Positions 1 to 13,187 are shown, counted from the first letter of the stretch. The stretch is DNA of 64,000 nucleotides from Simmondsia chinensis (GCA_018398585.1 JAGTTD010000015.1:27857478-27921477), one strand, 5' to 3'. Translations and numbers: made by a program. The notes: generated from the sequence alone by a model not told the origin.

Positions 1-2271
1 ATTTTAGAAGGTACTGCAAGAAGCATGGGATTCGCCATGAAAGAAGTACTAGGTTCTCCTAAGCATAATGGTTTCGCAGAAAGGATGAGTAGAACCGTTG
101 TGGAGAAAGCCAGGTGTTTGCTCAGAATGTCAAAGCTACCTAAGGCATTTTGGGGTGAAACTGTGAATATTGTTGTGTGCATCATCAACAGAGGTCCATC
201 GGCTCCTTTGAATTTTGACATTCCAGAGAGAGTGTGGACTGGAAAAGACGTTTCTTATTCTCACTTGAAGGTGTTTGGATGTAAAGCCTTCATGCATGTG
301 CCAAAGGAACGGAGATCTAAGCTTGACAGTAAAGCCACTCCATGCATATTTGTAAGATATGGTAATGAGGAGTTCGGTTACAGATTATGGGACCCTGTGA
401 AGAAAAGGACCGTGAGAAGCAGAGATGTTGTGTTTCATGAATATGAGAATATGGCTGATTTTGACAAGTCAAAGAATACTATATGTGCTCCAATTGGTGT
501 TGCTGATACTACACCGATTTCATCTTCATCAGGTGCCACAGATGAAGAGCAAATTTATGATGGGACAGAACTCGAGAATGACAGTGATCCAGTTACATTT
601 GATGATGCTCCAGGTATAGATGGTGTTGAGCAGGGGGAGCCAGCCCCCGAAGCAGTGACTGCTGAGCCTTAGGCGAGGAGGTCTAAGAGAGAGCGTTAAC
701 CTTCTACGAGGTATTCGAGTTCCAATTATATTTTTTTTACTGATGAAGGGGAGCCAGAGAGCTACTAAGAAGTACAGACTTACGAAGACAAAGTTAATTG
801 GGTCAAGGCCACGGACGAAGAAATGAATTCTTTAAAGAAGAATGGAACCTATGAGCTATGTGATCTTCCTAAAGGCAGAAAATCACTTCAGAACAAGTGG
901 GTGTTCAAGCTGAAAAAGAATGGCGATCAAGTTGTGAAGCATAAAACTCGTTTGGTGGTAAAAAGCCTCAATCAGAAGAAAGGGATTAATTTTGATGAGA
1001 TCTTCGCTACAGTTGTGAAGATGAGTTCCATTCGAGTGGTACTTGGTATGCAGCTAGTATGAATCTTGAGCTTGAACAGTTAGATGTGAAGACTGCATGT
1101 CTCCATGGTAACTTACAAGAGGAGATCTACATGAAGCAACCTAAAGGAAATGAAGTTCAGGGCAAAGAGCACTTGATTTGCAAATTGAAAAAAGAGCTTG
1201 TATGGTTTGAAACAGGCGCTTAGACAATGGTATAAGAAGTTTGACTCCTTCATGGTGGGTCAAGGGTACAAGAGAACAGTTGCAAATTATTCTGTGTATA
1301 TAAGAAAATTTGCTGGAGGTAATTTCATTATTTTACTGCTTTATGTTGATGACATGCTAATTGTTGGCCAAGATGCAAATATGATTTGAAGACTTAAAGA
1401 GGAGTTGTCAAAGTCTTTTGAAATGAAAGATTGGGGTCCAGCAAAGCAGAGTTTGGGTATGGAGATTACCCGTGATAGAGAGGCTAGAAAGTTGTGGTTG
1501 TCACAGGAAAAGTATGTTGAACCGGTACTTAAAAGATTCAACATGAAGAATGCTAGACCAGCTAGCACACCTCTTGCCTTACATTTTAAATTGAGTAAAC
1601 AGCCTTGTCCTGTGATTAAGAAAGAGAAAGAAGAGATGTCTTATGTTCCCTACTTCTCTGATGTTGGGTCTTTAATGTATGCTATGGTTTACACCAAGCC
1701 AGATATTGCTCTTACTGTGGTTGTGGTGAGCAGGTTTCTGTCAAATCCAGGGAAAGCTCATTGGGAAGCAATGAAGTTGATCTTCATATCTTTGCAGGGT
1801 ACTTCAAAACAGTATTTGAGTTTTGGAGCCTCGAGACTGATTCTTGAAGGGTATACTGATTCTGATGTGGCATGATGTCTCGATAGTAGGAAAGCTAGTT
1901 CAGGGTATATGTTCACTTTTGCAGGGGGAGCTGTATCTTGGCTGCCCAGGTTGCAGAAGTGTGTTGCTCTCTCCACTCCAAAAGCTGAATACATTGCTGC
2001 TGTTGAAGCAGGGAAGGAAATGTTGTAGATAAAGAGGTTTCTTCAAGAGTTGGGTTTGAACAGAAAGAGTATATGGTATTCTGTGACAGTCAGAGTGGGA
2101 TGGACCTGAGTAAGAATTTCATGTACCATGTCCGCATAACGCACATTGATGTGAGATATCATTGGTTACGTTCTATGATTGAAGAAAACGAGTGATGTAG
2201 AAGAAAATTCACAATGAAAATAACATGGCTGATATGTTGACCAAGGTAGTACCTAGTGGCAAGTTGGACTT
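1..2271 (+). pseudogene. Copia pol remnant (integrase C-part, RT, RNase H)
   Basis: This would encode the integration and reverse-transcription part of a Copia polyprotein. The first codons read as the integrase core end, with the HNGFAER segment that carries the last catalytic Glu (about 67-87), followed by the VFGCKAFMHVPKERRSKLD region. An in-frame stop at about 670 breaks a basic ARRSKRER stretch. RT begins near 823 (NGTYEL, then NKWVFKLKKNG). The catalytic YVDD box is at 1342-1353, after a MYGLKQALRQWYKKF segment. RNase H includes YTDSD near 1852 and ALSTPKAEYIAA near 1970-2005, and ends with ADMLTK near 2230. At least five stops or frameshifts separate these parts, so no full protein can be made. 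Identity as Copia pol is certain; the subfamily is not assigned. Confidence 0.93.
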
Positions 2272-2352
2272 GTGCATTAGGTTGGCCGGTGTTGACTCCA
2301 AGTAACTTGATGTTGAGTCATCTCCTCCTGTGGTCGGCTAGCGGGGTAGATT

Positions 2353-2998
2353 TGTTGGGTACATAATATGTACTGTGGTCCAGCCTGCATATTATTAAAA
2401 AAAAAAGACAAAACAAATCATAGGCTTTTAACCCCATGCATGCAATTAGGTTATATATATACATAACCCAAATTTGACTAAGATTTGGAGAGTCGCGTGG
2501 CACATAAAATAACAGCAAAGTGACAGCAGCACCAAAAAAAAAAAAAAATAACGAGAGAAAGAGAGCGGCAGCGCGATATATCGTTCAGAAATTTCTATTG
2601 TCGGTGAAGATCGGGGATTGATCTTGGAGCAATTTGGAGCAAGTTATCTAGGCAATGATCGGAGTTAATTGATCGGAGAATCAATTGTTCTCGGGCCTGG
2701 GGAGGTAGTCCTTGTATCGTTCAATTTGCTTGTAGGTTTCAAGTTAGGAAAAACATCTTGAAACCATAAATGTTGTAATTGCTATTTTCTATAGTGGATT
2801 TTGCTATCGATTTGTCCCGTGGCTTTTCCCTCTACTCTGGAGGGTTTTCCACGTTATATCTAGTGTTAATTTAATTTCCGCATATTTAATTTCGTCATTG
2901 ATATTTGGTGATATTAGTGTGCCCGGTGATTTATACCTGTCATTGATATTGCCTTGAGTGATCGATTGGAATTGGGTTTATTTGTCTAGACCCCAACA
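2353..2998 (+). repeat. 3' LTR of the Copia element
   Basis: The 646-bp segment starts TGTTGGG and ends CCCAACA, a perfect short inverted repeat with TG...CA termini. A purine-rich stretch (AGCGGGGTAGA) lies just upstream as the likely polypurine tract. The position 80 bp after the RNase H end fits a 3' LTR. No second LTR is in the window, so the outer boundary rests on the terminal motif. Confidence 0.85.
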
Positions 2999-4475
2999 AT
3001 ATTGTTCCGAGTGGTTGTAATGTATTTTTACTATGTCAAGTTTTAATTGCAAGAATTTTATTTATACATAAATTCTTCCTTTATTTTTTGTGATAAATTC
3101 TTCCTTTATTTTTTGTGATCTTTTAAATTTTATTTGAGATTGAATACTTTAAAAGTGGTGGGAAATTTTGATATATTTTGAAAATAAAGTATTTTGGAAG
3201 AGTTATGGCTCAGGCATATGTATCAACACATAGCTTGGTGTGTGTCCGCAAATATTTTTCAATTAAAAAGCAACATTATCAAGAAAAGTGGGTTGTCTAT
3301 TGACAAACAAGGATAGTTTGCCTATTACTCGGCACGATTTTCTGTACCATTTTGAAGATAAATTTGGTGTTGTTCTTCCAAATGACACACGATTCCTTAC
3401 ATAAAGCGTGCTCCATTTTTGTATTTGAATCATAGAAATATATCCTCTCAACTTTTGAAAATTTTTCAATGTCACATTTTAATATGAACACGTCCAAAAT
3501 TTGTTTGTTTTTTACTGACATGCCTTTTTAAAAAAAGAGAAAATAATTTTAAAAATTTTGAATTTACATTTAAAATAATTTTTATAAATTTAAGTTATGT
3601 AAGATATCTAAAAATATTGTAAAGAATAATGTTTATATTTTTAAAAAAAATAACTTTTTAAATGTCACATGTGCAAAAACTAATGAATATTAAAGGCGTT
3701 ACATTAAGGTGACATTAAAATTTTTTTGAAAGTTTAGGTGTGGCATTGAAAAATTAGAAAATATAGGTGATTTTCGGTTTTAAAAAAAAAAATCCAAAGG
3801 TTGTTTTTACTAAAAGACCACCTAAACTTTACCTGTGGTTTCAAAAACCACATAAATTTTTTAATTTTTTAATGTTCCATCTTAATTTGATATGCTTAAC
3901 ATTCGTTAGTTTCTACTAATACTGTCTTTTAAAAATTATATTTTAAATATTTAAAGTATTTGTAAAATTCAAAATATTTAAATTATTTTAAATAAAATTC
4001 AAAATTTTTAAAATTATTTTCTCTGTTTTCTCATAATGCTACCTCAGCAAAAAGCTAAAAGATATTACTGGCGTCTCAATAAGGTGCGACATTAAAAATT
4101 TTCGAAAAGTGTAGATATGACATTGAAAAATTAGAAAATTTAGATTCTTTTTTAAAACCACATTTTAAATTTAAGTGATTTTAAATATTAAAAAAAACCC
4201 ATATAAAAACGATAAGGGCAAAATCTGTTGAGATTTTGTTTAAATAATCTTGATGCTTGATCCTTAAATGCAAATGGCATGTAGCTCAATCAATAATCTA
4301 ATTTATAACATCAATTCTTAAACCAAAAGGATATCGAAAATTAATTAAATATTCGGACAAAAAAAATTTAAATATACCTAATTCAATTCAAAATAGGAAA
4401 TTTATATCACCCACTAATAAAATCTCAAACGATTTTGGTAAAAGAAAACAAAATTTAACACCATGATAAATAAAA
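2999..4475. other. A+T-rich non-coding stretch with a weak fold-back
   Basis: No gene is seen. Around 3715-3890 imperfect inverted arms read as GTGGCATTGAAAAATTAG and its near-complement, and the same motif recurs at 4095-4140 and near 11780. This looks like a decayed fold-back or MITE family. The rest is low-complexity A/T sequence. Confidence 0.5.
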
Positions 4476-4902
4476 GGGTTATTTACCACCAAAATTTATG
4501 TGCTTTTTTTTTATTGTATTAATTTAGTCTTTATACGTTTAATTATTTTTAATTTTGTCTTTGTATGTTTAATCATATCAATTTAGTCTATCTATAATTT
4601 AATATTATGCCAATTTAGTCCTTTAGTCAAATTGAAGTTAAATTATTCCCATAATTTTTAACGGGCACAATCACGTTAAATGCAAGTAACCCACTAAAAA
4701 TCCATACATTGGCTTTATTTAACTGAAGTTCATGGTTGAACTATTCGAAATTTCATTAAAAGTTAACATAAATTATATTTTATATGAACAAATTGACATA
4801 CATTATGAATTGTACAAAGACCTAAATTGATATAATTAAAAAGTACAATAACTAAATTAATATAATAGAAAAAGCAGAGATATCTTTGATGTAAATAACC
4901 CC
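4476..4902. mobile_element. MITE with GGGTTATTTAC-type terminal inverted repeats
   Basis: The left end reads GGGTTATTTACCACCAAA and the right end is its approximate complement (TTTGATGTAAATAACCCC). The interior holds repeated AATTTAGTC-type units in opposite orientations in the two halves. A better preserved member of the same family is at 50013-50400. No coding capacity. The superfamily is not assigned. Confidence 0.65.
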
Positions 4903-7900
4903 AAATAATATAAAGACAGAAAAGTTATAACCACCCTATTAAAGTCTCCAATGCAGTTATAATCAGGTTCGTACAATTTAATACAACACAATAATGCGAA
5001 ATAAAGATAGTATATCTAGTCATAATTTTGGGAGTTAGGTCAAATTACTGATTGACATGCTTGACATATTTAAATGATGTTGAATTTGTGTTTGAGTTGT
5101 AGTAGTCTATTTTCAACATTTTTAATTAGTTTAAATAGTTATGCCATAAGATTTTAGCTATTCGAGTCGTTTTCCTTGTTACTAGTATAATAAATGTTGT
5201 TGTAGTCTATATTGGTATGTTAATGATCACATTAAAATCACATGGCTCAGTTTTGGAATGCGTAAAATGTTGCAAAACAAAAAATATATGACTTTTTTTT
5301 TTTTTTTCCATGTATTTTGAATACAAGGAAAATATGAAAAGAAAAAAATTGAATGGAATAAATTTACAATAGAGTGTGAGTAAAATTATTTTCCTCCCGA
5401 ATAAGAAGAGAAATTGGAAAAAATGAATTTTAGCACAAACAACACCATAGACATGATCTCGACTTCATCTTTCAGCTTACATTAAATACATTTCATTTAA
5501 CATTTAGATTGTTAATTGATAGAATATTTAAACTGCAAGGCACCCAAGTGTGATAAAATTTTGAGAAGTTTTAATTCAATCATCTTAAAGTTTCGTAATG
5601 TATTTTTCAAATAGGTCGAGACTTTGAAATTCTTTTGGTTATCTTGACTTTAGTAACCTTCTTGCATCTACCCTCTTCATAATTCCTCTAGGGTTTCGTT
5701 AATTGACCTCGAGAGCACATTAAAACGATTTAAAAAAAAAAAAAAAACTTTTATTATATTTTAACATTTAGACTAATTATAAAAATTTCTAAAATATTGT
5801 GAAAATTTTTTAAACATTTAAATCTTTTTAAAATCTTAAATATTTAATACAAGTAAACATCTAAAAAACATAACTAATATTTAAAATATTATCTTGAATA
5901 CTTAAAAATAGTTAAATATATTTAAAACATATTGAAGTATTTATAAAAGTAATTTATACATTTAAAAGTATTTTATATATCAAAAAATATATATATAAAG
6001 TTAATAAAATATTTTATACGTTTGAAAACAATTTGAGTATTTTAGACATATTAAAATATTTACTGATTTTATTAAATGTTTAAGAAAGTATATTAACTAT
6101 TTATAATAATATATCAAATGTCTAAAAATTTAACATTTATAATACTCTTAAAATATTTGATTTATCATCTGAAATGTCTGCAATGCTTTCTGAATATGCA
6201 TATGTTTTAAAAAATATTACATAATTTAAAATATTACAAATATAAATATTATATGTTTTCCAAAGTTTTTTAAAAATAGTTTTTAAATATTAATAATGTT
6301 TTTTTCTATTTATTATATTTTTTAATATTTAAAATATTTTCAAGTTTTTGAAATTATTTTAAACATAAATGACTTTTTCATCCTTACTTAGGTTATTTTA
6401 TAGGTTTCTTTTTAAATGTTACATCAATATAATTTATGAGAACCGTAATAAAGTTATGACAAGGGTATCTTAAGAAACATTTCTGAAGTTTAAAGTATCT
6501 CAAAAATATTTTAAAAACTTAGGCTTGGGATACCTGCAAAAATATATCATGAAAATTAGAAATTAAATTTAGTTAAAAATTTTAAACCTCAAGGTTACTG
6601 ATTATATAGATTGAAATCTCATATACCTATTTGATAAAATTTTTAACTCAAGGTACTGAAATAATACCTTCATAGAATATTTAGAAAATACATCTTATTT
6701 GATTAGATAATTTTTTTCTATTTTATTTTCTCCTAGTGAAACAAAGAAAAAAGCTTGTTCTTAAAAACTGACTTTTTTCCTTGTTTTTCCTTTACTTCCA
6801 AACTCAAAGACGAACAAAAAAAAAAAAAAAAAAAAAAAAGAAATTTATTTTCTTTTATTTTCTTTCCCTTCAAATTTTTGTCGCCATATGTTTCTTTCCT
6901 ATAAATTTTAATAATCCCGAACAGGGCTAAAAAGTGTAGGATAATCCAAATATTTTCCTCATTGCTTTCATGCTTCTGTGTATCGCATCTGATTCTTTTA
7001 CCTACAATAAATATAATTTTTCATCAGTAATTGTTTATAAAAGTGCATAAAGTTGTTCTTTGGAACAATGTAACTAACATATAGAAAAGTAAATGATATG
7101 TTACATACTAAAGGAGGTTCCATCCCAAAACCAATTGGCAATGGGTGGAGTAGCCCCTCTAGTATATAAATTAGTGTTTTCGTGCTCACCCCACCGATGT
7201 GGGATTCCTTCTTTTTACTTTTTGGACTGTAACAGATCATATTAGCGTAAGAGTTTCTTCACTATTTAATGGAGCCTTTATTACATACAAAATCCTACAA
7301 GATTAGCATTAATGATGCAATAATATTCCTTTTTTTCATATTTTACCCGTTTTGTCAATACGACCTTTTTATTTTTAGAAAAAATTTGGATCAGGTACAC
7401 TAAGATATAGTAATATATTCTTGATTTAATAATATATTTAAGATATTTTTAAATATTTATAAATTTTTAATTATTTATTTTTAAATATTTATAAATTTTT
7501 AATTATTTAAAATATTTTTTTATATGTTTAAAACAATTTTTAGAATTTAAATTAGTTTTATTAAGTTTTGAAATTTTTACTGTAAATACACAGCTTTTTA
7601 GGTATTTGTTTTAAGTGTCACATAAGTATAAACTAAAACAAACCCTAGTGAAGTTATTTTAAAACATTTAAAAACTTTAAGATATCAAAAAATAAATTAT
7701 GAACCTCAAGGCAACTGAACCAAATTTTTTCATTTATTTTTTCAATTTAGACTCTTTATAATTTACATTATATCAGTTTCATCCTCTACTGAAATTAAAG
7801 TCAACGATAGAACTTTTAACAACCCTCTCCAGTAGAGCCAATTGACGTAATATAGACCTATCAGTGACCCAATTTAAACTCATATGTGACATATCTTTAA

Positions 7901-8793
7901 AAAAATTTCCCAACTTCATCTCGATTATACTCCGGATTAAATAAACGCAATATAAATTATATAGCGATAAGATTGGTGTAATAAAATGTATAAGGACATA
8001 ATTTATGCAGTGGACAAAATTAAAAAGGAACTATGACATAAATACCCTTACTTCTATATAAAGATCAATACAATCGAACCTTTCTCACACAATATACTCG
8101 GTTATTTTTATTTGGGTCAATTTAATCTTTTGACAATTTACATTGTGTCAATTATTTTTATGAGAAAATTAAAATTAACAATGTAATTTTTAGCACTTTT
8201 GTCGTGCAAAGGCAAATAATATAATACAAATCCACTGGTGACCCAATTTAAATTCATATATGACTAACTGACATTATTATTGCACTAGCTCTGACTTAGG
8301 TCTCCGTTATTAAGGTCATTTTACTAGTGAGTGATCTTAGAACTTATCTCCCCTTTGTCTTACTTCAAAACCCTATAACTTAAAGAAGAAATAAATGTAA
8401 TAAATAAAGGAACAAGTTATCCTAACCCTTCACTACTAATCAATAGTGAAATTAAAAGGCTTCTCTTTTCTCTCTTGTTTTCACTTCTTCCCTTTTTTTT
8501 TCACTCAATTAGGTGTGTCTCCCTCAGGCCCATGTAGCAAGTTTTCGGCCGGCAGCTCCTGATCCAGTTGGTTTAAGGTACCAGGTTTTAAGAGACCCCT
8601 ACGGACCTAATGGCTCGAGTCTTAAGGGTTCACAACCTAATCCGTTAGCACATACCTCTAACCATTAAAAATTTTATTGCTAACTTAATCTAAATTTTTA
8701 CTCAAGGATTTCACGCAATATAAATTATATTAATGACTAAATTGAAAATATTAAAATTAGATAAACAAGATTTATATAAATGGCCCTAACCTC
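4903..8793. other. Upstream region of LTP unit 1, A+T-rich, no gene
   Basis: From about 4915 the sequence resembles the upstream flanks of the LTP copies at 11575 and 26800 (shared GTTATAACC and ACAATAA-rich stretches). A second shared block starts near 7270 (TACATACAAAATCCTAC), also seen at 12310 and 27050. Poly(A) and poly(T) tracts at about 5730 and 6815 may be old retroposon tails. A stretch at about 7105-7230 resembles plant solo-LTR sequence (GGTTCCATCCCAAAACCAAT) but its ends are unclear. Confidence 0.55.
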
Positions 8794-8801
8794 TATATAT
8801 A
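8794..8801 (+). promoter_or_regulatory. TATA box of the LTP gene
   Basis: TATATATA lies 73 bp before the ATG at 8874. The unit-3 copy keeps a TATA at the matching place (28131-28138), while unit 2 reads TCTATTCAAAG there, consistent with loss in that copy. Confidence 0.6.
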
Positions 8802-8873
8802 GAACAATACATTCACATATTTCTTACACAAACTTGAAGGTGAATATATCAAACAAATCTAAAAACAACAGAG

Positions 8874-9188
8874 ATGAAGAGCACAAGTGTTATGGCACTT
8901 ATGGTACTTGTAGTGGCATCATTTCTCATCGAGAACTCGAAGGGCGAGGTAAAATGTGGGGTCGATTTGAATAAACTTATGATATGTAAGAAAGCAGCGA
9001 CACCACCAAAACCACCACGACCAACAAAAGCATGTTGCAGTATTCTTTCTACTGCTGATTTGAAATGCCTTTGTGCTACTTATTTGAAGTCTCCTATTTT
9101 GCCTAAACTTGGCATTGATCCTGGCCTTGCCGTGCAACTTCCTTCTAAGTGTGGGCTCAAACCCCCTCCTGAGTGCCATTATATTTGA
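8874..9188 (+). CDS. DIR1-like non-specific lipid transfer protein
   Basis: This encodes a 104-residue secreted protein. Residues 1-25 form a signal peptide with a hydrophobic core (VMALMVLVVASFLI). The mature part has the eight-cysteine motif at Cys 28, 38, 54-55, 65, 67, 93 and 101, spacing 9-15-0-9-1-25-7, close to the DIR1 class of plant LTPs. A proline-rich loop (PPKPPRP, 44-50) supplies a PxxP motif of the kind noted in DIR1. Proteins of this family bind lipids in the extracellular space; DIR1 acts in long-distance defence signalling. A defence role here is inference. The ATG follows a TATA box by 73 bp, and an AATAAA sits 53 bp after the stop. It appears intact and single-exon, and is the surviving member of three tandem units, the others being pseudogenes at 13.8 and 28.2 kb. 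Confidence 0.9.
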   Translation: MKSTSVMALMVLVVASFLIENSKGEVKCGVDLNKLMICKKAATPPKPPRPTKACCSILSTADLKCLCATYLKSPILPKLGIDPGLAVQLPSKCGLKPPPECHYI

Positions 9189-9240
9189 TCTCGTCGATCT
9201 TTGTTATTTCATTCTGTACTTCTTATATTGATATTCAGTG

Positions 9241-9246
9241 AATAAA
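9241..9246 (+). terminator. Poly(A) signal of the LTP gene
   Basis: AATAAA occurs 53 bp past the stop codon. The same signal at the same place follows the pseudogene copies (14317-14322 and about 28907), so it predates the duplication. Confidence 0.55.
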
Positions 9247-9279
9247 AGTTCGGTTCTTACTTAATTGGATGATTTTTCG

Positions 9280-9476
9280 TGTTAAAGACTCCATATGTGA
9301 ATCTGGTAAGAATCTGACATAGAAATTGTGATAGAAATATCAATATATAAGTTTAGTAGGTTACTCTACCTAATATCAATTGGTTTAATTTAGGAAAGAA
9401 CCTCACTTAGACTTATATGTCGAACTCATATATTCTAACTTCATGGGTCAAGCCCGAGGCTGAGTGAAATTTAACA
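9280..9476 (-). repeat. Solo LTR of a miniature LTR family
   Basis: The 197-bp segment runs from TGTTAAAGACTCCATATGTG to GAGTGAAATTTAACA. It is the inverse of the LTR seen at 43546-43714 (TGTTAAATTTCACC ... GTCTCAACA) and resembles 35910-36108. A clear target duplication is not visible, so it is probably old. A degenerate version follows the unit-2 pseudogene at about 14356-14553, suggesting insertion before the tandem duplication. Confidence 0.65.
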
Positions 9477-9639
9477 TTATTTTATTTCGTTGTTAAAACT
9501 AGAATTTTAGATAAGAGGAGATGTCGGAGAATGGTAGCCAAGCATGCAAAAGGCGTAGAAGGTGGAATGATGAATATGTGTATGATGTGCTGATATCATA
9601 TATCATGTTAGTTTGTTCCTAGTCATGTTCCCTTCTATG

Positions 9640-11220
9640 ACGAACACAACAAGGCATATCGGTTCTTTCTTATTGAACCAAATGATTCAATAAATTTTAA
9701 TTCAATTATTAAGTTGCGGAATGTTATTTTTTTATGAAAACTAGTTCAACAATTCCTAAATAGAAGGAACATATGTCAACGCAAAATGATGTGTCCATCA
9801 AATGATGAAAATAATAATGAAATGGAAGAAATCCCTGAAGATGCTCAAGAACTTAGAAGAAGTAAAAGAGTAAGAAAAAGAACATTTGGACCAGACCTAT
9901 ATACATCTCTAGTGCAAGGAACTAGAGATGATACGGATAATCAAACTCCATATTATTGTGCCATAGACTCAAATCCTACATTTGATAAGGCTATGGATTC
10001 TCATGATGCCACTTTTTTGGAAAAAGGCAATAAATGATTAGATGGATCCCATCATGGATAAGAATACCTTGATAATGATAGGTCCTCCACCAGGAAATAA
10101 GCCGATTATGTGTAAACTGATTTTCAAAAAGAAAATGAATGTCGATGAAACTTTGATAGATTCAAAGCTGGTTCAGTGACTAAAGGGTTTAACCAAAAAC
10201 ATGGGATGGACTACTTTGATGCATATGCCCTCATTGTAAGAGTATCGAATGTTTAGAATGTTAATTGCTCTAGCCTCTATCTACAATTTAGAGATTTGCC
10301 AAATGAATATAAAACAACATTCCTAAATGAGGAATTCGAAGATAAGGTGTACATGAAAGAACGAGATGGCTTGTTCCACCAGATCAAGAGAAGGTAGCAC
10401 ATAACCTCACATGGTTTCTGTATAGGCTAAATAAGCCCCTATGCAATGGCATCCAAAGTTTATTCTAGTTGTTCGTTCAAGTTTCTAATCAACAAGTTCA
10501 AGATAAACGAATCGGATAAATGTGTATCTAGAAAGTTTGATAATGATAAATCAGTCACTATCGATTTGTATGTTGATGACACAGGAATATTTAGTATAGA
10601 CATGAAGCAGGTTAAGAAAACTAAACAATTCGTCTTTCCTAACTTTGCTATGAAATATATTGGTGAAGCTCGTATTATTCTTTGTATAAAGAATAGCAAT
10701 AGAAGGTGCATCACAACCTTAACGTAGCCTCGCTACAATGAAAAATTACTAAAAATATTAATTATCTTGAATGTGCTCCTACATCAACTTTGACGGATCA
10801 AAGTATAAAGCTTGTCCCAAGTAAAGGTACTCAAGTGGTATAATCTGAGTCTGCAAAAGTCACAAGTTATCTTATGGATCCTATAACTTGCACAAGGCCT
10901 GATATAGGCTTTATTGTTGAAAAATTATCTGGCAATTCAAGTATGTTTTACTGGCATTTAATGTATGGGAATATGATATTGAAATATCTCAAAAAAAAAC
11001 CATGTATTATGGTATTACCTTTAATAGGTATCTTATTACATTAAAAGATACTCAGATACCATTTGTATCTTCGACAAGGAGGATTACGCTCTTACAAGCA
11101 GGTGGTTGTTTTCCTTTGTTGTGGTTTTGTCTCTTGAGGTCCCAAGAAACAAATATGTATCACTGATTCGCCATGTCTCTAGCTTTTAAAAAAAAAGAAG
11201 CAGAACAGTTGAAGTGATGC
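9640..11220 (+). pseudogene. Copia RT/RNase H remnant A
   Basis: The sequence encodes fragments of Copia pol in several frames. The linker before RT (LRRSKRVRKRTFGPD) is at about 9850-9900. RT pieces follow: FKAGSVTKGFNQKHGMDYFDAYA near 10160-10230, given here as two joined landmarks, LYVDDTGIFSID near 10570 (YVDD box), and an RNase H portion up to about 11210. Many stops are present. No LTRs are recognisable. A related remnant lies at 23140-24640, which shares the wording around the RT start and VDD box but has different breaks. Confidence 0.82.
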
Positions 11221-11859
11221 AACCTGATAGTTGGCGGATGGGGCTTGGTGGATTGATAGGCTTGGCAAAACGAAATCATTATTTCAAAAGTAATTTTGTG
11301 ACTTTCATTTTTTTTTAACTCACATCATTATTATTTCTCTAATAATTATAATTTTATCCTCATACAACACCCTCTTAATTATTTAAAGTGTTTTATTTTC
11401 TTTTTAATTTTTAAGATTTTTGTATTAAGTGTCTTATTATTAATGGAAACTAATTAATGTTTTCTAGATGCTTTTAATAACAGCAATTACTCATCTATCA
11501 ACTAATTACATTTAGTAAATTTTTACAATCATTAATTGTGCCCTTTCGACACAGGATAGAAAATTCGATAATAAAAATATAGGAAAGTTATAACCGCCCT
11601 GTTGAAGCCTCAAGTGCACTTATATTCCGGCTAATAAAATTTAATGCAACACAATAACATAGCACAAAGATAGTATATTTTGGTCATAATTTTTAGAGCC
11701 AGCTCAAATTGGATTCACATGTTTAACCTATTTAAATTCGGTTGAATTTGTGTCTAAAGTGTGATATAAAAAAAAATTTTAAAATTAAGGTATGATATTG
11801 AAAATATAAAAAATCTATGTGATTTTTCAAAACTACTAAAGTTTAGTTTTTTTTTTCAA
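11221..11859. other. Non-coding sequence leading into LTP unit 2
   Basis: No gene is seen. From about 11575 the sequence matches the flanks at 4920 and 26800 (GAAAGTTATAACCGCCCTG and variants), marking the start of repeat unit 2. Confidence 0.5.
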
Positions 11860-11942
11860 AAGCATTACTGCAAAACCATTTAAACTTTAGTTTTTCTTTA
11901 TTATTAAAAAAAATAAAGTTTAAATGGTTTTCAGTAATGCTT
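11860..11942. repeat. Short near-perfect hairpin
   Basis: Two arms of about 29 bases (11860-11889 and 11914-11942) are complementary with a single one-base bulge and are separated by about 24 A/T bases. The left arm begins AAGCATTACTG and the right ends CAGTAATGCTT. It may be a small MITE or a small-RNA type fold-back. Confidence 0.75.
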
Positions 11943-12041
11943 GTGTGTAACTAATTTGACTTTTTCCCCATAACGAATGTAATTTTTCATCATCATTTAT
12001 TTTTGAAAATACATGGATTTATTTCCTTAAATAAATTTAGG

Positions 12042-12260
12042 CTTTTTTTTTTTAATAATTAGCAACATAGCCACGAAACAAAATAGGCGACTCGGGCAAA
12101 CGAGGCCTAAGAGAACTCGAATAAATCGAGAAATAGAAACACGAAAACAAGAGAGCAGGGCGCACAAAAAAAAGGCAGCACAAGGCTAAATCAACACATA
12201 GAGTGACGGGCTCGGAGCATGAAAATACGACAAACCGACAAGAAGTAAAATAATAAGGTC
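12042..12260 (-). mobile_element. 5'-truncated LINE 3' end
   Basis: Poly(T) at 12042-12053 followed by AATAATTAGCAACATAGCC and CGAGGCCTAAGAGAACTCG is the reverse of a LINE 3' end plus poly(A) tail. The same signature occurs at 30665, 39484, 42976 and 50401. Only the untranslated end is present here. Confidence 0.6.
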
Positions 12261-13187
12261 TTATTAAGATAAGAAACTCTCATCACCTAAATTTATTAAT
12301 ATTACATACAAAATCCTACCAGATTGGTTCGCATCTATAAATAAAATTAAACATTAATGTAGCAATAATATATGCCTTTGTTTTCAAAATAGAAAAAGAT
12401 GTAATTAACCGTGTTATAAAGACTATCCAATTTACTTCTAGTGTCATGCACACTGAAGTTTTTTTGTATTTTGTTTATTATATTAATACGATCTTTTTAC
12501 CTTTTATTTTTTCAATTGGACTTTTTGTACTTTATATTGTGTCATTTTAGTCATATAGTAAAATAAAAGTCAGTGGTATAATTTTTAACAATCCTATATA
12601 GTAGAGGTAAGTGACCATATATAGACCTGTCAATGACCTAATTTCAACTCATATGTGATCTGCCATTAAAAATTTATTTTACAATCAATTTTACTCCAGG
12701 ATTAAATTAACTGTAGATAACATATTAGTACTCCAATGTTTGATGTATTAATGTTTTAGTGTATAAACTATGTGAAATAATGTTTAATTCTAGGAGTTAT
12801 GTGTATTTAATAAAATAGTCAAAATAACAACGTAAATAGTGTAAATTTGGTCGCTATTTATCAGTAACTCCGTTGTCCTATTGCTATTCCCTTATCCTGC
12901 ACAAGAACCACAATGCTGTAACACATCTAATATAGAAGAGTTCGATGAGGGGTGTGTTTTACACCCTTACGTGCGATGATTTTGATTGTTTTATTAGATA
13001 CATTTAACTTTTGACCAAAAAATTATTTTACAAAATCTTTAGACCAAAAAGATTAATACACAATTTTTAAAGTACTAATATATAACTTGCTCTTAAATTA
13101 AGTCAAAGAAAATTGTGGATTAAATTGATACAATAAAAGTACAAATATTAAATTGATACAAAGTACAAAATAAAGGTAACCTTAACG

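Larger units (their letters stand above)
1..2998 (+). mobile_element. Ty1/Copia retrotransposon, 3' half with 3' LTR
   Basis: The window opens inside a Copia element. In order one sees the end of the integrase core, an integrase-to-RT linker, reverse transcriptase, RNase H and a 3' LTR. Integrase before RT is the Copia gene order. The 5' LTR, gag and protease lie outside the window. Several stops and frameshifts show the copy is dead. Confidence 0.93.
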
